Source: Sphaerisporangium album (GTDB lineage: Bacteria; Actinomycetota; Actinomycetes; Streptosporangiales; Streptosporangiaceae). From it: a stretch of 64,000 nucleotides of DNA. This document shows positions 1-7,212 of this stretch, in pieces. The notes under the pieces were generated by a model. It searched no databases. It was not told the DNA's origin and worked only from the letters and a program-made list of their open reading frames with translations. How positions within the stretch are numbered: position 1 is the first letter of the stretch; each line of letters opens with the position of its first letter. Where the stretch lies: contig NZ_QOIL01000006.1 in the NCBI RefSeq assembly GCF_003323745.1, forward strand, positions 310,001-374,000, in the 5' to 3' direction. The position numbers were made by a program, and so were the translations under genes.

Positions 1-129
1 GAGTGGGGTCAGGGGGTGGTGATGAGCCGCGATCCCGACCGGGTCACGGTGATGTTCGAGGAGGTCGGCTACAAGACGCTGTCGCTCCAGGCGGTCGAGC
101 GCGACGGGCTGCTCGTCCTGGCCCCGTGA
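1..129 (+). CDS. C-terminal end of a probable RecQ-family DNA helicase (5' truncated)
   Basis: The window opens inside a plus-strand reading frame (frame 1) that ends with TGA at 127-129; 42 residues remain. The visible tail has a WGQGVV motif followed by VTVMFEEVGYKTL. From memory this resembles the small SH3-like C-terminal extension of actinobacterial RecQ-type ATP-dependent helicases, where a WGxGxV turn precedes a GYKTL strand. No helicase motif lies inside the window, so the call rests only on this tail. It converges on kdpE, with a 28-base gap. Another DNA-processing ATPase with a similar tail cannot be excluded. Confidence 0.4.
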   Translation, partial: EWGQGVVMSRDPDRVTVMFEEVGYKTLSLQAVERDGLLVLAP

Positions 130-157
130 CCTCGGCCTTTCCGCGGCGGAGCACCGC

Positions 158-826
158 CTACGGCTGGAAGCGGTACCCCATTCCCGGCTCGGTGAGCAGG
201 TGGCGCGGGTGGGCGGGGTCGGTCTCCAGCTTGCGGCGGAGCTGCACCATGTACTGGCGCAGGTAGTGCGTCTCCTTCACGTAGTTCGCGCCCCAGACCT
301 CGGTGAGCAGGCGGCGCTGGCTGATCAGCTTGCCGGGGTTGCGCAGGAGGATCGTCAGCAGGTGCCACTCGGTGGGCGTGAGCCGGACGCCGCCCGAGAC
401 GGTCTTGGCCACGAGGTCGACGACGTGGTCCCCCACGGGGATCTCGGCCAGCTCCTCGTCCTGCGTGACCGAGCGCCGGGTGACCGCGCGGATCCTGGCG
501 AGCAGCTCGTCGATGCCGAACGGCTTGGTGACGTAGTCGTCGGCCCCGGCGTCCAGCGCGTCCACCTTGTCCGCGCTGCCGGCCCGGCCGGACAGCACGA
601 TGATCGGGACGCTGGTCCACCCGCGCAGCCCGTGGATGACGTCCACGCCGTCGATGTCGGGAAGACCGAGGTCGAGGACGACCAGGTCGGGGTGCCACCC
701 GGCGGCGTGGCGCAGCGCGGTGCCGCCGTCTCTCGCGACCTCCACGTCGTAATGGCGCGCGACGAGGTTGATGCGCAGCGCGCGCAGGAGCTGGGGTTCG
801 TCGTCGACGACGAGGATCTTGGTCAT
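158..826 (-). CDS. kdpE: KdpE-type response regulator
   Basis: A 222-residue OmpR/PhoB-class response regulator. The N-terminal receiver domain carries the acidic pair D8-D9, the phospho-acceptor D52 in a LVVLDLGLPDIDG context and the switch lysine in VTKPFG. The second half is a winged-helix DNA-binding domain with the LTPTEWHLL and GMGYRFQP signatures typical of KdpE. It would take phosphate from KdpD and activate a K+-uptake operon under K+ limitation or osmotic stress. Its ATG overlaps the TGA of kdpD (ATGA at 823-826), so the pair is translationally coupled. The usual target operon kdpFABC is not in the window, so its target here is unknown. Confidence 0.93.
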   Translation of the reverse strand: MTKILVVDDEPQLLRALRINLVARHYDVEVARDGGTALRHAAGWHPDLVVLDLGLPDIDGVDVIHGLRGWTSVPIIVLSGRAGSADKVDALDAGADDYVTKPFGIDELLARIRAVTRRSVTQDEELAEIPVGDHVVDLVAKTVSGGVRLTPTEWHLLTILLRNPGKLISQRRLLTEVWGANYVKETHYLRQYMVQLRRKLETDPAHPRHLLTEPGMGYRFQP

Positions 827-3423
827 ACGCCGCCCGCTCTGGAGGAAATCGGCAGAGTGAGGATCATAGTCAAGCCGCCTCCCGGCGTCTCCTCGGGGAG
901 GAGGGTGCCTCCCATCGCTTCCGTCAGCCCCCGCGCGAGGGCCAGGCCGAGGCCGACCCCGGTGTGGTCGCCGCGGTCGCCGAGGCGCTGGAACGGCAGG
1001 AACACCCGGTCGTGCTGGTCGGCGGGGATGCCGGGCCCCCTGTCGACGACCCGGATCTCGGCGTACCGCCCGTAGGAGCTGGCCGTGACCAGCACCTTCT
1101 CGCCTCCGGGACTGTACTTGAGGGCGTTGGACACCAGGTTGACCAGGACCCGTTCCAGCAGCGCCGGGTCGGCCACGACCTCGGGAAGCTCGTCGGAGAT
1201 CTCCTCCAGGACGCGCTCGCGCTCGGGCCCGAGGTCGGCGATCACGCGGGGCATGACCTCTTCGAGGCCGATCGGACGCGTGGCGAGGCCGAGGGCGCCC
1301 GCCTGGAGGCGGCTCATGTCCAGCAGGTTGGCGATCAGGCGATCGAGCCGGTCGAGGGACTCGTGGGCGGTGTCAAGGAGCGCGTCGTAGTCGTCCCGGG
1401 TCCAGAGGATGTCGCCGCGCAGGCTGTCCACGGCCGCCTTGGCGGAGGCGAGCGGGGTGCGCAGGTCGTGGCTGACGGCGGCGAGCAGGGCCGTGCGCAT
1501 CTTGTCGGCCTCCTCCAGGGGACGGGCCCGCTCGGCCTCCTCCGTCAGGCGTTGCTGGCGCAGCGCGACGGCCGCCTGGGCGGCGAACGCCTCGACCACC
1601 CGCCGGTCGGCGGCGTCGAGAAGCCGTCCGCCGAGCGCGAGGACGAGGTCCTCTCCCACGTCGACGTCGGTGCCGGCCTGGTCCGGGCACGCGACCGCCG
1701 TACGGTCGCCCGCGGTGGCGACGACGCTCCATGCGCGGGGGTCGGACCGGTCGCCGGCGACGGGCCGCAGCCCGGGAACGCGCTCCAGCAGCGTGACGGC
1801 GGTCAGGCCGAAGGTCTCCCGCAGCCGTTCCAGCAGGGTGGGCAGGGCGGCGTCGCCGCGCAGGACGTGCCCGGCGAGGGTGGACAGCATCTCGGCGTCG
1901 GCCCCCGCCCGCGCCGCCTCGCGGGTGCGGCGGGCGGCGAGGTCGACGACGGCGCTGACCATCACCGCCACGAGCATGTACACCACGAGCGCCAGCGCGT
2001 TCTGCGGCCGGGTCACGCCGAGCGTGTAGAGGGGCGGGGTGAAGAAGTAGTTGAGCAGGCCGTACCCCAGCAGGGCCGCCGTGACGGCCGGGAGCATCCC
2101 GCCGGTCAGGGCCACCACGACGACCATGAGCAGGAACAGCAGGATCTCGGCGGACAGCGGCAGGGCGCCCCGCGCCGCGTACAGGGCCGCGGTGAGCGCG
2201 GGCAGCCCGAGCAGGGCCAGCGCCCACCCGGCGGCACGCCTGCGCAGGGGCAGGGCCGCCCGTCCGGCTCGGGGCAGGCCCTTCCCGGCCTCGTGGTGCG
2301 TGATCACGTGGACGTCGATCGGGCCGGACAGCGCGATCGTGGTCACCCCGACCCCCGGGAAGAGCACCTGGGCCGGCCGGCCGCGCCGGGACGCGCCGAG
2401 CACGAGCTGGGTCGCGTTCACCCCCTGGGCGAAGTCGATCAGCGCGCGGGCGACGTCGTCCCCGACGACCTGGTGGTAGGTGCCTCCCATGCTCTCGACC
2501 AGGTCCCGCTGCCGGGTCAGGGCCGCGGGGTCGGCGCCCGCCAGCCCGTCGGAGCGGGTGACGTGGACGGCGAGCAGGTCGGCGGCGCGGCTGCGTCCGG
2601 CGATCCTGGCGGCCCGGCGGATCAGCGTCCCGCCCTCGGGGCCGCCGGTGAGCGCGACGACGACGCGCTCCCGGGTCTCCCACGGCCCGGCGATGCCGTG
2701 CTCGGCGCGGTAGCGGTCGAGCTGGTCGTCCACCTTGCCCGCGACCCACAGCAGCGCCAGCTCGCGCAGCGCGGTGAGGTTGCCGACGCGGAAGTAGTTC
2801 GCGAGGGCCGCGTCGATCTTCTCCGGGCCGTAGACGTTGCCGTGGGCCATGCGGCGGCGCAGCGCCTCCGGGGCCATGTCGACCAGCTCGACCTGGTCGG
2901 CGCGGCGGACGACCTCGTCGGGGATCGTCTCGCGCTGGGGCGCTCCGGTGATCTGCTGGACGACGTCGTGCAGGGACTCCAGGTGCTGGATGTTCACCGT
3001 GGAGATCACGTCGATCCCCGCCTCCAGCACCTCCTCGACGTCCTGCCAGCGCTTGACGTTGCGCGAGCCGGGGACGTTGGTGTGGGCCAGCTCGTCGATG
3101 CACGCCACACGCGGGTGGCGCCTGATCAGCGCCTCGGCGTCGAACTCGGTGAAGGTCGCCCCCCGGTGGACCAGCGTCCTGCGGGGGACGACCTCCAGCC
3201 CGTCGAGCAGCTCGGCGGTGCGGACCCGGCCGTGCGTCTCGACCAGGCCGACCACGACGTCGGTACCCCGGGAGGCGCGGCGGCGCGCCTCCGCGAGCAT
3301 CGCGAAGGTCTTGCCCACACCCGGCGCCGCCCCGAGGTAGACGCGCAGCCGGCCCTTGGCCACCGCGCCTTCCGGGCGTTCAGCCCCCATAGCGCCAATC
3401 GTGCCCGACGCGGGAGCGGCCAC
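823..3423 (-). CDS. kdpD: KdpD-type osmosensitive K+ sensor histidine kinase
   Basis: About 866 residues with the full KdpD layout. The N-terminal KdpD domain has a Walker A-like GAAPGVGKT near residues 31-39 and ELAHTNVPGS further on. A universal-stress-protein-like domain (about 250-375) follows, then four closely spaced membrane segments (about 395-500), a GAF-like region, a HisKA domain with phospho-acceptor H652 in AVSHDLRTPLAS, and a HATPase domain with NLVSNALKYSPGG and GVGLGLALARG. It senses K+ and turgor and phosphorylates KdpE. The GTG at 3423 has a weak ribosome site; an ATG at 3390 (residue 12) is an alternative. It lies 17 bases after the upstream PAP2 gene, so the sensor pair may be read as the tail of a membrane-phosphatase operon. 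Confidence 0.93.
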   Translation of the reverse strand: MAAPASGTIGAMGAERPEGAVAKGRLRVYLGAAPGVGKTFAMLAEARRRASRGTDVVVGLVETHGRVRTAELLDGLEVVPRRTLVHRGATFTEFDAEALIRRHPRVACIDELAHTNVPGSRNVKRWQDVEEVLEAGIDVISTVNIQHLESLHDVVQQITGAPQRETIPDEVVRRADQVELVDMAPEALRRRMAHGNVYGPEKIDAALANYFRVGNLTALRELALLWVAGKVDDQLDRYRAEHGIAGPWETRERVVVALTGGPEGGTLIRRAARIAGRSRAADLLAVHVTRSDGLAGADPAALTRQRDLVESMGGTYHQVVGDDVARALIDFAQGVNATQLVLGASRRGRPAQVLFPGVGVTTIALSGPIDVHVITHHEAGKGLPRAGRAALPLRRRAAGWALALLGLPALTAALYAARGALPLSAEILLFLLMVVVVALTGGMLPAVTAALLGYGLLNYFFTPPLYTLGVTRPQNALALVVYMLVAVMVSAVVDLAARRTREAARAGADAEMLSTLAGHVLRGDAALPTLLERLRETFGLTAVTLLERVPGLRPVAGDRSDPRAWSVVATAGDRTAVACPDQAGTDVDVGEDLVLALGGRLLDAADRRVVEAFAAQAAVALRQQRLTEEAERARPLEEADKMRTALLAAVSHDLRTPLASAKAAVDSLRGDILWTRDDYDALLDTAHESLDRLDRLIANLLDMSRLQAGALGLATRPIGLEEVMPRVIADLGPERERVLEEISDELPEVVADPALLERVLVNLVSNALKYSPGGEKVLVTASSYGRYAEIRVVDRGPGIPADQHDRVFLPFQRLGDRGDHTGVGLGLALARGLTEAMGGTLLPEETPGGGLTMILTLPISSRAGGV

Positions 3424-3440
3424 CTTACGTGGCCCCTCGG

Positions 3441-4169
3441 TTACCGCGTGGCCACGTCACGTCCTCGCCCGCCGGGGAACAGCGGGGTGCCGAGGATCGC
3501 GTAGCCCACCACGGCCAGGCAGGCGAACCCGAGCAGCAGGCCCCAGGTGACGTCCGTCAGGTGGTGCATGCCCCGGTACAGGCGGGAGACGCCGACGATC
3601 AGCGGGACGGCGAGGCCGATCACCCACCACAGCGCCTTGAGCGCGGTGTGGCGGTGGGTGTGCAGGGCGAGGACGAGCGCCATGCCGCAGTAGAAGCCGA
3701 CGGCGGCGCTGGTGTGCCCGGAGGGGAAGCTGGAGGTGGGGGGCGCGGGGTCGAGGTGGTGGACGCCGGGCCTCGGACGGTCGATGAACACCGTGGCCTG
3801 CAGGAACGCCAGCGACTGCGACCAGACGGCGAGGATGATGAAGATCGACTCGCGCCACCGGTGGAAGACGAGCCGGAAGGCGATCGCCGCGAGGGCGGTG
3901 AGGACGACGATGACCGGCGTGTCGGACAGCATGGACCCCCAGTGCGTGAGGGTGTCGAACAGCGGCGTGCGGTCCTGCGCGAGGCCCTCGTTGACCGCCA
4001 CCTCGCCCGCCACCTCGCTGTGGAAGGGCCTGGTGATCAGCCATCCGACGCCGTCGGTGACGGCCGCGATCAGCACGACCGGGAGTAACAGTAGGCGCAG
4101 AACCCACGCGATGACCGCGGACCACCGCGAGCCGTCCGCCGTCCTGGCCTGGCTAGCCTCCGTGACCAT
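3441..4169 (-). CDS. PAP2-superfamily membrane phosphatase (second copy)
   Basis: A 242-residue integral membrane protein with the three PAP2/acid-phosphatase motifs: DRPRPG (motif 1), FPSGHTSAA (motif 2, catalytic His) and SRLYRGMHHLTD (motif 3). Such proteins dephosphorylate lipid or undecaprenyl pyrophosphates at the outer membrane face. The start at 4169 is preferred because AAGGGA sits eight to nine bases upstream; a longer frame to 4217 would overlap the previous gene by 65 bases. It overlaps the stop region of the other PAP2 gene (4153) by 17 bases, so the two are probably co-translated. Two adjacent, dissimilar PAP2 proteins suggest different lipid substrates. Undecaprenyl-PP recycling is plausible but not proven by sequence. 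Confidence 0.85.
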   Translation of the reverse strand: MVTEASQARTADGSRWSAVIAWVLRLLLLPVVLIAAVTDGVGWLITRPFHSEVAGEVAVNEGLAQDRTPLFDTLTHWGSMLSDTPVIVVLTALAAIAFRLVFHRWRESIFIILAVWSQSLAFLQATVFIDRPRPGVHHLDPAPPTSSFPSGHTSAAVGFYCGMALVLALHTHRHTALKALWWVIGLAVPLIVGVSRLYRGMHHLTDVTWGLLLGFACLAVVGYAILGTPLFPGGRGRDVATR

Positions 4170-5064
4170 CTTGGTGTCCCTTCGGGAATATCTCTTGTTT
4201 GGCCTCCGGCTCGACACCCTCGCGGAGCGGCTCGGAGGGACGGCGCCCGATGTCCCGGCGCCACGTCTCGAATGCGGCCGTGGTGGCCGCGATCACCGCC
4301 ACACCCAGCACGACGCCCGCCACCACGTCGCTGACCCAGTGCACGCCGAGCGCCACCCGTGTGTAGGCGACGCCCAGGGCGATCACGGCGGCGACCGCCC
4401 ACGCGACCGTCCGCCACCGCCCCTTCAGCAGGGGCAGCAGCAACAGGACCAGCACGCCCGCGCCCAGCGTCGCGTTGAGCGCGTGCCCGGACGGGAACGA
4501 CGAGCCCGGAGCGAGCGCCACGGGGTCGGGCAGGTGGGGGCGGGCGCGGGCCGTGAGGCCCTTGAGCGCCAGTCCGAGCAGGCCGCCGACCGTGATCGTC
4601 GTGGCCGCCCACAGTGCGAGCCTCGGCGCGCGCCGCAGCAGCAGCCAGACCACGGCCAGCCCGACCAGCACGCGCCAGACGCCCGGGGAGAAGACGTCCG
4701 TCCAGGCCTGGAGGAACGTCACCCAGCCGGGATGCGCCATCGCGTAGGTGTGCAGGTCGCGGGCGACGCCCTCGTCCAGGTCGTTCAGCGGCCCGAACGA
4801 GGTGTGGACCAGCACCGCGAGCAGCGTGAAGGGCACCAGGAACAGGAACACCGCGCCGGTCGCGAGCGTGAGCCGCAGGCCGAGGTTTCTGTCGCGGTCG
4901 ACCCGCCGTCCGAACCAGCCGCCCGCCCCGGCCTTCCGTCCGGTCGCGGCGTTCCGGGCGTCGCCCACGTCACCGTTCGCATCGCGCGCCCGGTCCGATG
5001 CGCCGGCCGGTTTCGGCCGCCTGTGCTCACCATGGGAACCGAGGTGGTCACCGTAAGTGCTCAT
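4153..5064 (-). CDS. PAP2-superfamily membrane phosphatase (first copy)
   Basis: A 303-residue membrane protein. A charged 60-residue cytoplasmic N-terminus is followed by about six hydrophobic segments. Motif 1 is KGLTARARPHLP, motif 2 is SSFPSGHALNATLG and motif 3 is TRVALGVHWVSDVVAG; the two catalytic histidines and the SGH serine are present. This is the YodM/BcrC-like undecaprenyl-pyrophosphatase or phosphatidate phosphatase fold. The ATG at 5064 has GGAGG about ten bases upstream and lies three bases past the stop of the YihY gene, so the two are clearly one transcript. The long polar N-terminus is longer than usual for the family. Confidence 0.88.
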   Translation of the reverse strand: MSTYGDHLGSHGEHRRPKPAGASDRARDANGDVGDARNAATGRKAGAGGWFGRRVDRDRNLGLRLTLATGAVFLFLVPFTLLAVLVHTSFGPLNDLDEGVARDLHTYAMAHPGWVTFLQAWTDVFSPGVWRVLVGLAVVWLLLRRAPRLALWAATTITVGGLLGLALKGLTARARPHLPDPVALAPGSSFPSGHALNATLGAGVLVLLLLPLLKGRWRTVAWAVAAVIALGVAYTRVALGVHWVSDVVAGVVLGVAVIAATTAAFETWRRDIGRRPSEPLREGVEPEAKQEIFPKGHQDGHGG

Positions 5065-5067
5065 CGT

Positions 5068-6102
5068 TCACCGTACCTCCGCCGCAGTGTTCACGACCTC
5101 ATCCCGCGTGGGGCCCCGTACCCTCCTCGCGCCCCCCGTACGGCCGCCCGCCGGGCCGGGGTCCCGCGTGGCCGGGTCTCCAACCCCACCGTGGCACGCC
5201 TCCAGTTGCGCGGCGAAGGCGAGCCCGAGGAACAGCGCCACCGAGCTGAGCAGGGACCACAGCAGCAGGGCCACGATTGCGGTCAGCGGTCCGTACGTCT
5301 CGCCGAACGAGCCCGATCTCTCCACGTAGATCGCGAGCCCCCAGCTGAACATCGTCCAAAGCGCCAGCGCGACGATCGCGCCGCCGGCCAGCCAGGTGTG
5401 CCCGGGTTGTCGGCGCCGGGGCGCGGTCCGGAACAGCACCGACGCCGACAGCACGGCCAGCAGGAAGCCGGCCGGCCAGCGCAGCAGCGTCCACACGGCC
5501 ACCGTCGTGTCGCTCCACTCGTACACCTGCGCGAACGCCCGGCCGATCCCCTTGCCGCCGACCAGGATGACGAACCCCACGGTCATCAGCGACCCGGCGG
5601 TCACGGCCATGAGCAGGGCCTTGGTGTACTTGTGGCGGAACGGGGTGTCCCGCTCGACGCCGTAGATACGGTTGGCGCCCCGCTCGATCTGCGCCATGGC
5701 CGTGGTCAGTCCGATCACCGCCGTCAGCAGGCCGAGCCACAGGGCGATGGCGCCTCCGTCGACGGCGTGGCGGCGGCTGGTGTCCAGGGCGTCCCTGACG
5801 ATCTCGCCGCCGGAGCCGGGCGCGAACTGGTGGATCGTGAGCTCCAGGACCCGTCCGAGCCGCTCCTGGTTGAGGACCGAACTGAGCCCCACGACGGCGA
5901 TCACGCCGGGGATCACCGACAGGCAGATCTGGAAGGCCAGCGCCCGGGAGTGGCTGAAGCCGTCGCCGTACCGGAAGCGGACGAACGAGTCGCGGACGAG
6001 GGGCCAGCCGCCGTAGCGGCGCAGCGTCGCCCAGGCGTCGTCGGCGTCGAGCTCGTCGCCGTCCATGGACCGCGTCTCGGGCACCGTGGTCGCGGTTCCC
6101 AT
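5068..6102 (-). CDS. YihY/BrkB-family inner membrane protein
   Basis: A 344-residue YihY/virulence-factor-BrkB family membrane protein with six predicted membrane helices between about residues 45 and 300. It carries the family pattern around SRALAFQICLSVIPG, the INRIYG-like segment ANRIYGVE, and YGPLTAIVALLLW near the end. Members are often mis-annotated as ribonuclease BN; their role is unsettled (export or lipid-related). The charged, Gly/Arg-rich last 45 residues are probably cytoplasmic. It is first in the leftward block YihY-PAP2-PAP2-KdpD-KdpE. Its Shine-Dalgarno lies inside a perfect hairpin (see the entry at 6108-6128), which suggests regulated translation of the whole block. Confidence 0.87.
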   Translation of the reverse strand: MGTATTVPETRSMDGDELDADDAWATLRRYGGWPLVRDSFVRFRYGDGFSHSRALAFQICLSVIPGVIAVVGLSSVLNQERLGRVLELTIHQFAPGSGGEIVRDALDTSRRHAVDGGAIALWLGLLTAVIGLTTAMAQIERGANRIYGVERDTPFRHKYTKALLMAVTAGSLMTVGFVILVGGKGIGRAFAQVYEWSDTTVAVWTLLRWPAGFLLAVLSASVLFRTAPRRRQPGHTWLAGGAIVALALWTMFSWGLAIYVERSGSFGETYGPLTAIVALLLWSLLSSVALFLGLAFAAQLEACHGGVGDPATRDPGPAGGRTGGARRVRGPTRDEVVNTAAEVR

Positions 6103-6107
6103 GGTCA

Positions 6108-6128
6108 GCCTCCCGCCCTACGGGAGGC
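6108..6128 (-). promoter_or_regulatory. Hairpin that masks the YihY ribosome-binding site
   Basis: On the minus strand the leader reads GCCTCCCG, a five-base loop TAGGG, then CGGGAGGC: a perfect 8-bp G/C stem. The 3' arm contains the GGGAGG Shine-Dalgarno of the YihY gene, five bases upstream of its ATG. When folded, the ribosome site would be fully paired. This is visible in the sequence; a regulatory role is inference. Confidence 0.55.
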
Positions 6129-6347
6129 GGCGCGGTGTGCCGCACCTGGGCGGGCCGGCTCGGGGAATCCGGGGGCGATCACGGTGGCTCGGGGCATGAC
6201 AGTGCGCGCTACCCGAAATGTCGCGATTAGAACGGAGGTTTACGATACTCGTCTGATCTGGCCCCAGCGGGGCGCCGGCCGCGGATCCCCGTCCAGGCCG
6301 GAGCTCGGAAGGCGGGCGGCCGGATCCCTCCGTCCCGCCCAGCCGGC
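6129..6347. other. Intergenic region between YihY and PP2C genes
   Basis: Both neighbours are leftward. The stretch carries an A/T-richer patch near 6215-6260 (ATTAGAACGGAGGTTTACGA and following) that is the likely promoter zone for the YihY-kdpDE block. No gene or strong repeat was seen. Confidence 0.4.
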
Positions 6348-7085
6348 TCAGGTGGCGGGCAGGACCTCGGCGACGACGCACGTGATGTTGTCGGGCCCTC
6401 CGCCCTCTTTGGCGAGGTCGACCAGTCGCTGCGCCACCTCGCCCAGGTCGTCGCCCGAGCTCAGGGTCTCGTGCAGCGCCTGCGCGGACACCACGCCGCT
6501 CAGGCCGTCCGAGCAGATCAGGTAGCGGTCCCCCGCGTACGCGTCGCGCATCGACAGGTCGGGCTCGACCGAGCCGCTGCCGCCCAGCGCCCGCATCAGC
6601 AGCGACCGGCGCGGGTGCGCGGCCGCCTGCTCGGCGGTCATCTGCCCGTCGTCCACCAGGGACTGGACGAGGGTGTGGTCGCGGGTGATCTGGTACAGGT
6701 AGCCGTCGCGCAGCATGTAGCCCCGAGAGTCGCCGATGTGGGCGAGCGCGAAGCGCCTGCCGTCCCACAGCATCGCCGTGAGGGTGGTGCCCATGCCGGT
6801 CAGCTTGGGATCGCGGGCGGCCATGTCCTTCAGCCGCAGGCCGGCCTCGGTGATCGTGGTCTCCAGCGTTCCCAGCACGTCGGCGCCCGGCGGGTCGCTG
6901 TCGAGGACGGATAGGGCGGCGATGACGGTCGCGCTCGCCACTTCGCCGTGGCTGTGCCCGCCCATGCCGTCGGCGACGGCGAGCAGCCGTGGGCCGGCGT
7001 ACACCGCGTCCTCGTTGCGCGGACGGCGAAGGCCGACGTCGGTGCGAGCCGCGTAACGCAGCGTGAGCGTCGCGTTGTTCGACAT
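6348..7085 (-). CDS. PP2C-family Ser/Thr protein phosphatase
   Basis: A 245-residue soluble PP2C (PPM) phosphatase close in layout to the catalytic domain of actinobacterial PstP, but without the transmembrane tail. Metal-binding motifs are present: RRPRNEDAVY near the start, LAVADGMGGHSHGE (DGMGG), HIGDSRGYML, ICSDGLSG and GGPDNITCVVAE (terminal GGxDN). It would remove phosphate from Ser/Thr kinase substrates. A kinase without a transmembrane segment is encoded about 2.2 kb away at 9241-10134 and is a possible partner. TGAGG precedes the ATG. The upstream 7086-7212 segment is A/T-richer and separates it from the divergent methylase gene. Confidence 0.9.
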   Translation of the reverse strand: MSNNATLTLRYAARTDVGLRRPRNEDAVYAGPRLLAVADGMGGHSHGEVASATVIAALSVLDSDPPGADVLGTLETTITEAGLRLKDMAARDPKLTGMGTTLTAMLWDGRRFALAHIGDSRGYMLRDGYLYQITRDHTLVQSLVDDGQMTAEQAAAHPRRSLLMRALGGSGSVEPDLSMRDAYAGDRYLICSDGLSGVVSAQALHETLSSGDDLGEVAQRLVDLAKEGGGPDNITCVVAEVLPAT

Positions 7086-7212
7086 GGCCTCAGTAAATCA
7101 TTGGTTGAAACACTTCACAAGCATCTAATTTGTGGATCGCAGCGGCATGGTGGACTAATCTGACCCTGGGGAGCCGGGGCAAACCACGGGCGAGCAGGGA
7201 GAAGCGAGGGAA
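7086..7212. promoter_or_regulatory. Divergent promoter region (PP2C / N6-methylase)
   Basis: A 127-base gap between two divergent starts, with unusually A/T-rich blocks for this genome (AAATCATTGGTTGAAACAC; ATCTAATTTGTGGATC), expected to hold promoters for both. AGGGAGAA at 7196-7203 is the ribosome site for the methylase start at 7213. Confidence 0.45.

Noticed and set aside
964-3504. An 846-codon plus-strand open frame across kdpD
   Set aside because: It is the complement shadow of kdpD; its Gly/Asp/Gln/Val-rich composition shows no domain, while the minus strand encodes a complete KdpD.
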